A DNA stretch of 64,000 bases. It comes from Escherichia sp. E1V33 (GTDB lineage: Bacteria; Pseudomonadota; Gammaproteobacteria; Enterobacterales; Enterobacteriaceae). The DNA lies in contig NZ_RHJI01000010.1 in NCBI RefSeq assembly GCF_004211955.1, forward strand, positions 124,001 to 188,000, given 5' to 3'. Positions 1 to 8,856 of this stretch are shown here, in pieces; the stretch's first letter is position 1; the number at the start of each line of letters is the position of its first letter. Position numbers and translations under genes: made by a program. Below the pieces are notes generated by a model, which was not told where the DNA came from, searched no databases, and saw only the letters and a list, made by a program, of their open reading frames with translations.

Positions 1-515
1 TAGGGCCAGCCTCGCCCACCATAAAACCAGGGATCAATCGGCTGTGGCGGCATAATCACCTGCTGGGTTAAATGCCAACGTTTGTAACCCGTTGCCTGCA
101 TTACCATAAATTTATATGGCGTGTTGCCGATTTTTCCGTCAACCGTACCGGTGATTGGCCCGACAACTGTCACCAGCTGCCCACGGAAATCGACCGGATC
201 AAGAAAACCATTCACATCGGCATAAATGCGCCCACGCGACGGTTCTCCCAGCGTCGGCCTTGCTCCGCTATCGAGTGGTACAGTGGCAATTTCCAGGCGG
301 GTTTTCCCTTGCTGGTTTTGCACCGCAACCACTTTACCGCCAAATCGCGCTTCCTGACCAACGTACAGCTGCGGCGCACTCATCACCCGAACTAAGTCTT
401 GTTGTGGGGTTGGGCTACTGCCTTTAATGGCGTCCGGCACAGTGACACAACCGCTTAGTATTAGCGCAAACGTACCTGCCAGTATGCCTTTGATAACGTT
501 GTTTTGAACCGCCAT
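1..515 (-). CDS. yeaY: Slp-family outer membrane lipoprotein YeaY (C-terminus outside window)
   Basis: Partial gene: about 171 codons are present and the stop lies before position 1. The protein begins with a lipoprotein signal whose lipobox L-S-G-C puts the acylated cysteine at residue 23, so it is exported and lipid-anchored. The remainder matches the Slp/YeaY family as I recall it (usual length about 190), ending here in a Gly/Trp/Tyr-rich stretch. The molecular role is unknown. It lies 38 bases behind tsaB on the same strand and may be co-transcribed with it. Confidence 0.9.
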   Translation of the reverse strand, partial: MAVQNNVIKGILAGTFALILSGCVTVPDAIKGSSPTPQQDLVRVMSAPQLYVGQEARFGGKVVAVQNQQGKTRLEIATVPLDSGARPTLGEPSRGRIYADVNGFLDPVDFRGQLVTVVGPITGTVDGKIGNTPYKFMVMQATGYKRWHLTQQVIMPPQPIDPWFYGGRGWP

Positions 516-553
516 GATGCGACTCCTTTTTTCTCAGGGCATACTCTTAAGAT

Positions 554-1249
554 TCATTCTTTGCCTGGAAGTTTCTTCCATGCGACGTTGTTACGTAAAT
601 AAACCGGTTCGGCATGTTCCACCGCCACCGTTTTACCCTCGGCAAACATCTGACAAGCAATCGGCAGCATATCTTCTGCAGCGGGCAGTAAAACTTCTCC
701 GTCGCGCAAAACCAGCCCGCTCTCTTTACCGAGATCTGGCCAGGCTTGCCAGCCTGTACCCACGGTCACCCATTCACCAGAAAGCTGCAGCATCCGCTCA
801 TGGGCTAATTCAGGTTTCAGTACGGCTTCGGTGTCTTCACCATGCCAGATACCGTTTTCATCACGCTGGTATTCGGCCCAGTAAACTTCGCCCATTCGTG
901 CATCAATAGCTGCCAGTACGCGGGTTGCGCCAGTTTTGCGCCATGCCCCTTGCGCCATTGTCATTAGCGTGGAGACGCCAATCATCGGTAGTTCCGCGCC
1001 AAGTGCAAGCCCTTGCGCAATACCAATACCGATGCGCACGCCGGTAAAACTGCCGGGGCCGCGTCCGTAAGCCAGCGCATTTATGTCAGTCAGGGAGGTC
1101 CCGCTGGTGGTCAGGATATCCTGCACCATCGGTAAGATTCGTTGAGTATGTTCACGAGGGCAAAGCTCGAAATGAGCATTGACAGTACCGTCGTTCCACA
1201 GGGCGACAGAGCAGGCCTCTGTCGCAGTATCGATAGCCAGAATTCGCAT
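554..1249 (-). CDS. tsaB: tRNA N6-threonylcarbamoyladenosine synthesis protein TsaB
   Basis: TsaB (YeaZ) works with TsaC, TsaD and TsaE to place t6A at position 37 of ANN-decoding tRNAs; it is the non-catalytic dimer partner of TsaD in the cytoplasm. The 231 residues show the ASKHA fold start [10 protein letters not shown] and the glycine-rich motif G-R-G-P-G-S-F-T-G near residue 65. The length is that of the K-12 protein. It lies 57 bases behind yoaA on the same strand, with yeaY following. Confidence 0.97.
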   Translation of the reverse strand: MRILAIDTATEACSVALWNDGTVNAHFELCPREHTQRILPMVQDILTTSGTSLTDINALAYGRGPGSFTGVRIGIGIAQGLALGAELPMIGVSTLMTMAQGAWRKTGATRVLAAIDARMGEVYWAEYQRDENGIWHGEDTEAVLKPELAHERMLQLSGEWVTVGTGWQAWPDLGKESGLVLRDGEVLLPAAEDMLPIACQMFAEGKTVAVEHAEPVYLRNNVAWKKLPGKE

Positions 1250-1306
1250 GGGTCTTCGTGCTTAGATCAATAAAAAGGCGCGCATTATACCATACTCCAT
1301 CACAAA

Positions 1307-3217
1307 TTACCCGGAGGATGGTATCGCCAGAAAGCGAACTGCACGGGCAATATCACGGGTACGCGGCGCGGGCGGCAGGCTGGCAAGGAAAGTGGCGCCA
1401 TAAGGGCGCATCACCAGCCGATTATCGCAAATCACCAGCACGCCGCGATCGTCGGCGTCGCGAATCAGTCGCCCTACTCCCTGTTTGAGAGTAATGACGG
1501 CATCTGGCAGTTGCACTTCATCGAACGGATCGCCACCGCGCAAACGGCAATCTTCCATTCGCGCTTTTAACAGCGGGTCATCCGGCGAAGTAAACGGCAA
1601 CTTGTCGATAATCACCAGCGACAACGTATCGCCACGAACGTCCACACCTTCCCAGAAACTGCTGGTTGCCACAAGAAGCGCGTTACCGGCACTGACAAAC
1701 TGCTGCAACAGTTGGCCTTTGCTGGTTTCCCCCTGCAACAACACGGGAAGCGTCATGGTAGCACGGAACTGCTCGGCCAGATCGCGCATCATGGCGTGCG
1801 AGGTACAAAGCATAAAACAACGACCGTTGTTAGCCTCGATGATCGGTCGCAGCATTGCCGCCAGTTGACGTGCGGAACCCGGCTGATTGGTTTGCGGCAG
1901 ATTGCGCGGCACACAGAGTAACGCCTGGCGACTGTAGTCAAAGGGACTTGGCAACAGCAACGACTCGGCCTGTTCGATGCCTAGCCGCGAGGTGAAATGA
2001 TGCAGATCGTCATTCACCGACAGCGTTGCCGAGGTAAAGATCCAGCTACCGGGCTTTTGCGCCATTAATTCTTTGAATTTATCCGCCACGCTTAACGGCG
2101 TCAGCGCCAGGGTAAAATGGCGCGAGGTGCATTCATACCAGTAGCTGTAACCCGGCTGGTTGATCTCTTTCAGCCGTTTAAGCCGCGTGCGATAAAGGGT
2201 GGCGCGTTCAAATGCTGCATCCAGCAAGGCGGAACGCCCTAGTGACAGTTTCGCCACGTCATAACAGAGTTCAAGAGTGTCATCGAGCAGTAAAAACGCC
2301 CGCTGAATTTGCGGGTTTGCTAACAGTTCGCGCAGATTACCGCGATAACCTGGCTCGCCGAGTTGCAGACGAAAATCCTGTGCACTCTGAGCAAGGCGGT
2401 CGGCGCATTTTTGTAACTGCTGGGTGTCTTTTAATTCGGTGCGATAGGCGATGGTGATGTCTTTCGCTAAATCAAGCAGTTGTCGACTGGAGAGCGACTG
2501 ACCAAAGTACTGGCTGGCAATGTCCGGTAGCTGGTGGGCTTCGTCGAAGATCATGACGTCTGCTTCTGGGATCAGTTCGCCAAATCCGCTCTCTTTCACC
2601 ACCATATCCGCCAGAAACAGATGATGGTTTACCACCACCACATCGGCGTCCATCGCTTTTTTGCGTGCTTTAACCACAAAGCAATCTTTATACATCGGGC
2701 AATCGCTGCCGAGACAATTATCGTTGGTGCTGGTGACCAACGGCCACGCCTGCGAATCTTCCGCCACGCTAACGCAGGTGCTGATATCGCCATCTACCGT
2801 CTGATTTGACCAGGAGCGCAGGAGGATCACATCACTTAAGGTTTGTACTGGCAAATCGCCGCCCGCCAGCGCCTGTTGTTCGAGACGTTCGAGGCAGAGA
2901 TAGTTTGAGCGCCCTTTTAGCAATGCTACGTTGCCAGTGAATTTCAGCGCCTTTGCTACTGTCGGCAAATCGCGGCTGTAGAGCTGATCCTGCAACGCTT
3001 TTGAGCCGGTTGAGATAATGACTTTCTTTTTCGCCCGCAGCGCAGGTGCCAGGTAGGCATAGGTTTTACCCGTACCGGTTCCCGCTTCCACCACCAGCGG
3101 CTGGCTTTTTTCAATCGCCTGGGTCACAGCGACTGCCATCTGTCGCTGTGGTTCACGAGGCTTAAAGCCTGGTATCGCTTTCGCCAGTTGACCGTCTGGT
3201 GCAAAATCGTCCGTCAC
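1307..3217 (-). CDS. yoaA: XPD/DinG-like ATP-dependent DNA helicase YoaA
   Basis: Superfamily 2 iron-sulfur helicase of 636 residues. Walker A (A-G-T-G-T-G-K-T) is at residues 45-52, the DEAH box appears as F-D-E-A-H, and a C-L-G-S-D-C-P cluster together with upstream cysteines gives the 4Fe-4S site typical of XPD/DinG proteins. In E. coli YoaA binds the HolC (chi) subunit of DNA polymerase III and helps repair damage at stalled forks. Full length, no anomalies. It is divergent from yoaB and reads towards tsaB. Confidence 0.97.
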   Translation of the reverse strand: MTDDFAPDGQLAKAIPGFKPREPQRQMAVAVTQAIEKSQPLVVEAGTGTGKTYAYLAPALRAKKKVIISTGSKALQDQLYSRDLPTVAKALKFTGNVALLKGRSNYLCLERLEQQALAGGDLPVQTLSDVILLRSWSNQTVDGDISTCVSVAEDSQAWPLVTSTNDNCLGSDCPMYKDCFVVKARKKAMDADVVVVNHHLFLADMVVKESGFGELIPEADVMIFDEAHQLPDIASQYFGQSLSSRQLLDLAKDITIAYRTELKDTQQLQKCADRLAQSAQDFRLQLGEPGYRGNLRELLANPQIQRAFLLLDDTLELCYDVAKLSLGRSALLDAAFERATLYRTRLKRLKEINQPGYSYWYECTSRHFTLALTPLSVADKFKELMAQKPGSWIFTSATLSVNDDLHHFTSRLGIEQAESLLLPSPFDYSRQALLCVPRNLPQTNQPGSARQLAAMLRPIIEANNGRCFMLCTSHAMMRDLAEQFRATMTLPVLLQGETSKGQLLQQFVSAGNALLVATSSFWEGVDVRGDTLSLVIIDKLPFTSPDDPLLKARMEDCRLRGGDPFDEVQLPDAVITLKQGVGRLIRDADDRGVLVICDNRLVMRPYGATFLASLPPAPRTRDIARAVRFLAIPSSG

Positions 3218-3348
3218 ACTACCCCCTGTTGATTTGAACAGGGATTATGTCAGGCCCGGTTGGTTTTCGCCAGTTGAAGTGGTGACTGCGACCTCACATT
3301 GTGGCAGTCTTTGCAGCACAAAAATGGAAAGTTAACGAGGACATAATG

Positions 3349-3693
3349 ATGACTATCGTTCGTATCGACGCTGAAGCCCGCTGGTCTGATGTGGTGATCC
3401 ACAACAACACGCTCTACTACACTGGCGTACCAGAAAACCTCGATGCTGATGCTTTTGAGCAAACCGCCAACACGCTGGCACAAATTGATGCCGTGCTGGA
3501 AAAACAGGGCAGCAATAAATCGAGCATTCTGGATGCCACCATTTTCCTTGCCGATAAAAACGACTTTGCGGCAATGAATAAAGCATGGGATGCCTGGGTT
3601 GTCGCGGGTCACGCGCCGGTGCGCTGCACGGTGCAAGCGGGCCTGATGAATCCGCAGTACAAGGTTGAAATTAAGATTATCGCGGCGGTTTAA
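3349..3693 (+). CDS. yoaB: RidA-family protein YoaB
   Basis: Small cytoplasmic protein of 114 residues of the YjgF/YER057c/RidA family. RidA relatives hydrolyse reactive enamine/imine intermediates of amino acid metabolism; the specific substrate of YoaB is not known to me. The family's C-terminal P-V-R-C-T-V-Q-A motif carries the arginine used for substrate binding. Two ATGs lie in tandem (3346 and 3349) behind a GAGG at 3337-3340; I use the second, which gives the usual length. A strong inverted repeat follows the gene. Confidence 0.93.
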   Translation: MTIVRIDAEARWSDVVIHNNTLYYTGVPENLDADAFEQTANTLAQIDAVLEKQGSNKSSILDATIFLADKNDFAAMNKAWDAWVVAGHAPVRCTVQAGLMNPQYKVEIKIIAAV

Positions 3694-3740
3694 TTTCAGA
3701 AAAAGAATTCTATTTCTGCAAAAGCCTCACAATAATTTAT

Positions 3741-3783
3741 CTAAAACACTGGCCGATTTTGAATTAAACGGCCAGTGTTTTAG
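3741..3783. terminator. Perfect 15-bp inverted repeat after yoaB
   Basis: Arms 3741-3755 and 3769-3783 are exact reverse complements around a 13-base loop; the right arm ends in TTTTAG. The position 48 bases behind the yoaB stop suggests a transcription terminator, although no long T tract follows. Confidence 0.6.
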
Positions 3784-4133
3784 ATGTGTAATGCACCTTC
3801 AGATCATTTATTCTTTATTTTTATTGATTCGGTGTTATTTATACAAAACTGATATTAATCAGCAAAATCAAATTATTATGTTAACTCCCTGATTAGCCTA
3901 CTCTGAACTTCTTCCTGCTCTCTTTCTTGCTTGAAAACTCGGGCTGAAGCGTTTCTATTTGCAGTTAATTTGCGGTACATCACTACATAACCGGCTATGA
4001 CCTGCTACCTTTAAAATACCTGAATGTCAATAGGTTAACTAATGAGATATCGTTATAATCCCTTTGATATTGGACGCAATTTAAGGTCATATATAGCCTT
4101 ATTGTTCACATGGTTAATTTTAAGGAAAAGAAT
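3784..4133. other. AT-rich intergenic region before yoaC
   Basis: About 350 bases with no convincing gene on either strand. It presumably holds the yoaC promoter and leader. I see no tRNA, CRISPR or known operator. Confidence 0.5.
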
Positions 4134-4433
4134 ATGCCTGCAGTAATAGATAAAGCTCTGGATTTTATTGGTGCCATGGATGTATCAGCACCAACACCAA
4201 GTTCTATGAATGAAAGTACGGCGAAGGGAATATTTAAATATTTGCATGACCTGGGTGTACCCGCCAGTTCCGCCGATATTACTGCGCGAGCCGATCAAGA
4301 GGGCTGGAATCCAGGATTCACGGAAAAAATGGTAGGATGGGCAAAAAAAATGGAGTCTGGTGAACGCATTGTGATTAAAAACCCAGAATACTTTTCATCG
4401 TACATGCAGGAAGAACTCAAAGCACTGGTATGA
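4134..4433 (+). CDS. yoaC: Conserved small protein YoaC (DUF1889)
   Basis: Soluble 99-residue protein of unknown function, matching E. coli YoaC. The reading frame stays open 24 bases further upstream, but the ATG at 4134 has a good AAGGA ribosome site at 4122-4126 and gives the family length. No signal peptide, membrane segment or catalytic motif is visible. A hairpin with a T tract follows at 4464. Confidence 0.9.
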   Translation: MPAVIDKALDFIGAMDVSAPTPSSMNESTAKGIFKYLHDLGVPASSADITARADQEGWNPGFTEKMVGWAKKMESGERIVIKNPEYFSSYMQEELKALV

Positions 4434-4463
4434 GTTAATTCTCTATCAGCAAAAATTGACCTG

Positions 4464-4500
4464 GACGCTTTTGTTGACCACATAAAAGCGTCTTTTTCTT
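4464..4500 (+). terminator. Rho-independent terminator of yoaC
   Basis: Stem GACGCTTTT (4464-4472) pairs with AAAAGCGTC (4484-4492), followed directly by TTTTTCTT. It sits between the convergent genes yoaC and the pentapeptide gene. Confidence 0.8.
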
Positions 4501-4522
4501 GCCATCATTAACCCCGCCAAAT

Positions 4523-4975
4523 TCAATCAACCAACACAGCCCCGTAAATCTTTGGATCAAACTCTGCGGGCCAGACAGTTCGTTTGTCATAATGCGCCCC
4601 GTTAAAACAAACATTCTGAAGATGTGTCGATGAAAAATTAGCGCCTCTTAAATCGGCGTCGGTAAAATCTGCCCCATAAAGTCGTGCAAGACTAAAATCA
4701 GCAGCAATGGGTCGTGACTGAGCAAAATTACAATTCGTCAGATCGGCGTGATTTAACCAGGCACACATCAGTGCGCTGGACGAGAGGTCGGCCCCAATAA
4801 GGGAAGCGTTGATAAAACTGATATTACGCAGATGCGCATCATTAAACCGCGCGCCGTCCAGGCATATACCGTCAAAAATGGCACGATGTAAGTTCATGCC
4901 GGAAAAATCCCAGCCGATGAGGCTATCCGTATCAAGATACAGGACGTCATCCGTGACGAAATCGATACGGATCAT
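4523..4975 (-). CDS. Pentapeptide-repeat protein, accessory relative to K-12
   Basis: The 150-residue protein is built of tandem A(D/N)LXX-type pentapeptides from about residue 24 to 127, for example A-D-F-T-D, A-D-L-R-G and A-N-F-S-S, which fold as a right-handed beta helix. The end, with W-P-A-E-F-D-P and G-A-V, resembles the tail of many stand-alone pentapeptide proteins. Some family members mimic DNA and protect gyrase (Qnr, MfpA), but most have no known role, and nothing here identifies a target. The start lies 6 bases behind the yoaH stop on the same strand, so both are probably one transcript. I do not recall this gene between yoaC and yoaH in K-12. Confidence 0.85.
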   Translation of the reverse strand: MIRIDFVTDDVLYLDTDSLIGWDFSGMNLHRAIFDGICLDGARFNDAHLRNISFINASLIGADLSSSALMCAWLNHADLTNCNFAQSRPIAADFSLARLYGADFTDADLRGANFSSTHLQNVCFNGAHYDKRTVWPAEFDPKIYGAVLVD

Positions 4976-4981
4976 TTTGTA

Positions 4982-5161
4982 TTACTCGTCTTCATCCTCA
5001 AAACGCGCCACAATCCGTTCGCCGGAATGGTTAGCACGCAGCTCTTCTGCCACCAGCGCGATTGCCTGACCGCTGCTCATCCCCTGTGCCATTAGTTCCT
5101 GAATACGCTCAACGGCTTTTTGCTGCTGTTCATGGGTGAGTAAAGGTAAACCTGCAAACAT
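4982..5161 (-). CDS. yoaH: Conserved small protein YoaH (UPF0181)
   Basis: A 59-residue ORF that starts M-F-A-G-L-P and ends E-D-E-D-E, matching YoaH. It is soluble, with helical content and an acidic C-terminus; function unknown. It is divergent from pabB, 73 bases away, and the pentapeptide gene follows 6 bases downstream. Confidence 0.93.
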   Translation of the reverse strand: MFAGLPLLTHEQQQKAVERIQELMAQGMSSGQAIALVAEELRANHSGERIVARFEDEDE

Positions 5162-5234
5162 TGTTAACTCCTGCTAAATTGTTGGCGCTAATTATTTCAT
5201 GCTACCCGGCACATAGCCAGTAGAGTCAGGACTG

Positions 5235-6596
5235 ATGAAGACGTTATCTCCCGCTGTGATTACTTTACCCTGGCGTCAGGACGCCGCTGAATTCTATTTT
5301 GCCCGCTTAAGCCACCTGCCGTGGGCGATGTTATTGCACTCCGGCTACGCCGAACATCCATATAGCCGCTTTGATATTGTGGTCGCTGAGCCAATTTGCA
5401 CTTTAACCACTTTCGGTAAAGAAACCGTTGTTAGTGAAAGCGAAAAACGCACAACGACCACTGATGACCCGCTACAGGTGCTCCAGCAGGTGCTGGATCG
5501 CGCAGACATTCGCCCAGCGCATAACGAAGATTTGCCATTTCAGGGCGGCGCGCTGGGGTTGTTTGGCTACGATCTGGGCCGCCGTTTTGAGTCACTGCCA
5601 GAAATTGCGGAACAAGATATCGTTCTGCCGGATATGGCAGTGGGTATCTACGACTGGGCGCTGGTTGTCGACCACCAGCGTCAAACAGTTTCTTTGCTGA
5701 GTCATAATGATGTCAATGCCCGTCGGGCCTGGCTGGAAAGCCAGCAATTCTCCCCGCAGGAAGATTTCACGCTCACTTCCGACTGGCAATCCAATATGAC
5801 CCGCGAGCAGTACGGCGAAAAATTTCGCCAGGTGCAGGAATATCTGCACAGCGGCGATTGCTATCAGGTAAATCTCGCCCAGCGTTTTCACGCGACCTAT
5901 TCTGGCGATGAATGGCAGGCATTCGTGCAGCTTAATCAGGCAAACCGCGCACCGTTTAGTGCCTTCCTGCGTCTGGAACAAGGTGTGATTTTAAGCCTTT
6001 CGCCAGAACGGTTTATTCTTTGTGATGCCGATGAGATCCAGACCCGCCCGATTAAAGGCACACTCCCTCGTCTGCCCGATCCTCAGGAAGATAGCCAACA
6101 AGCAGCAAAACTGGCGAACTCACCGAAAGATCGCGCCGAAAACCTGATGATTGTCGATTTAATGCGCAATGATATCGGCCGTGTTGCCGTACCTGGCTCA
6201 GTAAAAGTGCCTGAACTTTTTGTGGTAGAACCCTTCCCTGCTGTACATCATCTGGTCAGCACCATAACGGCACGCCTGCCAGAGCAGTTGCATGCCAGCG
6301 ATCTGCTGCGCGCTGCTTTTCCCGGCGGCTCAATCACCGGCGCGCCGAAAGTGCGGGCAATGGAGATTATTGATGAACTGGAACCGCAGCGACGCAACGC
6401 CTGGTGCGGCAGCATTGGCTATTTAAGCTTCTGCGGCAATATGGATACCAGCATCACCATCCGCACGCTGACGGCGGTTAACGGGCAGATTTACTGTTCC
6501 GCTGGTGGCGGCATCGTTGCTGATAGCCAGGAAGAAGCGGAATATCAGGAAACTTTTGATAAAGTTAATCGTATCCTGAAGCAACTGGAGAAGTAA
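5235..6596 (+). CDS. pabB: Aminodeoxychorismate synthase component I PabB
   Basis: With PabA supplying ammonia from glutamine, PabB converts chorismate to 4-amino-4-deoxychorismate for folate synthesis. The 453 residues have the N-terminal anthranilate synthase component I-like region and the C-terminal chorismate-binding domain. The R-P-I-K-G-T motif contains the lysine that defines PabB and separates it from TrpE; G-S-I-T-G-A-P-K-V lies near residue 370. nudL follows after 3 bases, so the two form an operon. Confidence 0.98.
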   Translation: MKTLSPAVITLPWRQDAAEFYFARLSHLPWAMLLHSGYAEHPYSRFDIVVAEPICTLTTFGKETVVSESEKRTTTTDDPLQVLQQVLDRADIRPAHNEDLPFQGGALGLFGYDLGRRFESLPEIAEQDIVLPDMAVGIYDWALVVDHQRQTVSLLSHNDVNARRAWLESQQFSPQEDFTLTSDWQSNMTREQYGEKFRQVQEYLHSGDCYQVNLAQRFHATYSGDEWQAFVQLNQANRAPFSAFLRLEQGVILSLSPERFILCDADEIQTRPIKGTLPRLPDPQEDSQQAAKLANSPKDRAENLMIVDLMRNDIGRVAVPGSVKVPELFVVEPFPAVHHLVSTITARLPEQLHASDLLRAAFPGGSITGAPKVRAMEIIDELEPQRRNAWCGSIGYLSFCGNMDTSITIRTLTAVNGQIYCSAGGGIVADSQEEAEYQETFDKVNRILKQLEK

Positions 6597-6599
6597 GAC

Positions 6600-7178
6600 G
6601 TGGAATACCGTGGCCTGACGCTTGATGATTTTTTATCGCGATTTCAACTATTGCGTCCGCAAATTAACCGGGAAACCTTAAATCATCGTCAGGCTGCCGT
6701 GTTAATCCCCATCGTCCGCCGACCGCAACCGGGCTTGTTGCTGACTCAGCGTTCCATTCATCTGCGTAAACACGCTGGACAAGTCGCATTCCCTGGAGGC
6801 GCAGTCGATGACACGGACACGTCAGTTATCGCCGCTGCGCTACGTGAAGCCGAAGAAGAGGTCGCCATACCGCCTTCAGCCGTTGAGGTTATCGGCGTGC
6901 TGCCCCCTGTCGATAGCGTAACGGGCTACCAGGTCACTCCCGTGGTCGGCATTATCCCGCCAGATTTACCGTATCGCGCCAGTGAAGATGAAGTCTCCGC
7001 CGTGTTTGAAATGCCGCTCGCCCAGGCGTTACATTTGGGCCGGTATCATCCTTTGGATATCTACCGCCGTGGCGATTCGCATCGGGTATGGCTTTCCTGG
7101 TACGAACAGTATTTTGTATGGGGAATGACCGCAGGCATAATTCGTGAACTGGCGCTGCAAATTGGTGTGAAACCCTGA
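6600..7178 (+). CDS. nudL: Nudix hydrolase NudL, probable CoA pyrophosphatase
   Basis: The Nudix box G-G-A-V-D-D ... R-E-A-E-E-E-V is at about residues 64-85, preceded by the UPF0035 signature L-L-T-Q-R-S ... H-A-G-Q-V-A-F-P typical of coenzyme A pyrophosphohydrolases. The 192-residue length equals K-12 NudL. The start is a GTG only 3 bases behind the pabB stop, which indicates coupled translation. Physiological substrate is inferred from the family. Confidence 0.93.
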   Translation: MEYRGLTLDDFLSRFQLLRPQINRETLNHRQAAVLIPIVRRPQPGLLLTQRSIHLRKHAGQVAFPGGAVDDTDTSVIAAALREAEEEVAIPPSAVEVIGVLPPVDSVTGYQVTPVVGIIPPDLPYRASEDEVSAVFEMPLAQALHLGRYHPLDIYRRGDSHRVWLSWYEQYFVWGMTAGIIRELALQIGVKP

Positions 7179-7361
7179 CTATACTTATCTTTACATCTAC
7201 AAAACACTACTTGAGACAATCATCGCAATATTAGTTAAATCGCGGTTTTTGATTAGTTTAATTCATGTGAATAGTTAAACCTGTCGCCGCGTTCCCTCTT
7301 ACACTATGCGCTGTTATTAGTTCGTTACTGGAAGTCCAGTCACCTTGTCAGGAGTATTATC

Positions 7362-8726
7362 GTGATTAGTCTATTCGACATGTTTAAGGTGGGGATTGGC
7401 CCCTCATCTTCCCATACCGTAGGGCCTATGAAGGCAGGTAAACAGTTCGTCGATGACCTGGTCGAAAAAGGCTTACTGGATAGCGTTACCCGTGTCGCTG
7501 TGGATGTTTATGGCTCACTGTCATTAACGGGTAAAGGCCACCATACCGATATCGCTATTATTATGGGTCTTGCAGGTAACGAACCTGCCACCGTGGATAT
7601 CGACAGCATCCCCGGTTTTATTCGCGACGTGGAAGAGCGCGAACGTCTGCTGCTGGCGCAGGGTCGGCATGAAGTCGATTTCCCTCGTGACAACGGAATG
7701 CGTTTTCATAATGGCAATCTGCCGCTGCATGAAAACGGCATGCAGATCCACGCTTATAACGGCTATGAAGTCGTTTACAGCAAAACGTATTATTCCATCG
7801 GCGGCGGTTTCATCGTCGATGAAGAACATTTTGGACAGGATGCTGCCAACGACGTCAGCGTGCCTTATCCGTTTAAATCAGCAACCGAACTGCTGGCTTA
7901 CTGTAATGAAACCGGCTATTCCCTTTCCGGCCTGGCGATGCAGAACGAACTGGCGCTGCACAGTAAGAAAGAAATCGACGAGTATTTCGCCCATGTCTGG
8001 CAAACCATGCAGGCATGTATTGATCGCGGCATGAATACCGAAGGCGTATTGCCTGGACCGTTGCGCGTGCCTCGTCGTGCGTCTGCCCTGCGCCGTATGC
8101 TGGTTTCCAGCGATAAACTGTCTAACGATCCGATGAATGTCATCGACTGGGTAAACATGTTTGCGCTGGCAGTTAACGAAGAAAACGCAGCGGGTGGGCG
8201 TGTGGTAACTGCACCGACTAACGGTGCCTGCGGCATCGTTCCTGCAGTGCTGGCATACTATGACCACTTCATTGAATCGGTCAGCCCTGATATTTATACC
8301 CGCTACTTTATGGCGGCCGGAGCGATTGGCGCACTGTACAAAATGAACGCGTCTATTTCCGGTGCGGAAGTCGGTTGCCAGGGCGAAGTGGGCGTTGCTT
8401 GTTCAATGGCTGCGGCGGGTCTTGCAGAACTGTTGGGCGGTAGCCCTGAACAGGTTTGCGTGGCGGCCGAAATTGGCATGGAACACAACCTTGGTCTGAC
8501 TTGCGATCCGGTTGCTGGTCAGGTTCAGGTTCCGTGCATTGAACGTAACGCCATTGCATCAGTGAAGGCGATTAACGCCGCGCGGATGGCTCTGCGTCGT
8601 ACCAGCGCACCACGCGTCTCACTGGATAAAGTCATCGAAACGATGTACGAAACAGGAAAGGATATGAACGCTAAATATCGCGAAACCTCACGCGGTGGTC
8701 TGGCGATAAAAGTCCAGTGTGACTAA
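7362..8726 (+). CDS. sdaA: L-serine ammonia-lyase 1 SdaA
   Basis: Cytoplasmic iron-sulfur L-serine deaminase (serine to pyruvate plus ammonia). The 454 residues include the N-terminal regulatory domain with the G-I-G-P-S-S-S-H-T-V motif and the C-terminal domain with G-A-C-G-I-V-P and further conserved cysteines that hold the oxygen-sensitive 4Fe-4S cluster. The start is GTG behind AGGAG. In E. coli expression responds to Lrp; the 180-base leader here is AT-rich but I cannot assign sites. Confidence 0.98.
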   Translation: MISLFDMFKVGIGPSSSHTVGPMKAGKQFVDDLVEKGLLDSVTRVAVDVYGSLSLTGKGHHTDIAIIMGLAGNEPATVDIDSIPGFIRDVEERERLLLAQGRHEVDFPRDNGMRFHNGNLPLHENGMQIHAYNGYEVVYSKTYYSIGGGFIVDEEHFGQDAANDVSVPYPFKSATELLAYCNETGYSLSGLAMQNELALHSKKEIDEYFAHVWQTMQACIDRGMNTEGVLPGPLRVPRRASALRRMLVSSDKLSNDPMNVIDWVNMFALAVNEENAAGGRVVTAPTNGACGIVPAVLAYYDHFIESVSPDIYTRYFMAAGAIGALYKMNASISGAEVGCQGEVGVACSMAAAGLAELLGGSPEQVCVAAEIGMEHNLGLTCDPVAGQVQVPCIERNAIASVKAINAARMALRRTSAPRVSLDKVIETMYETGKDMNAKYRETSRGGLAIKVQCD

Positions 8727-8736
8727 TACTTTATCC

Positions 8737-8766
8737 TCGCCCATCTGCAACGGATGGGCGAATTTA
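8737..8766 (+). terminator. Hairpin behind sdaA
   Basis: CGCCCATC pairs with GATGGGCG around a six-base loop, 10 bases after the sdaA stop and followed by AATTTAT. Probable terminator with a weak U tract. Confidence 0.65.
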
Positions 8767-8856
8767 TCCTCGCTTTCTCGTCTGCTGTAATTTTCCCCAC
8801 TACACTTCCACTGTTGCGTCAGGCGTTTGTCGCCATACGCTTACCGGGTGGCCCGC

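Noticed and set aside
8827-8856. TTG start for PdeD ten codons upstream
   Set aside because: No ribosome site and longer than the known protein; the ATG at 8857 is used.
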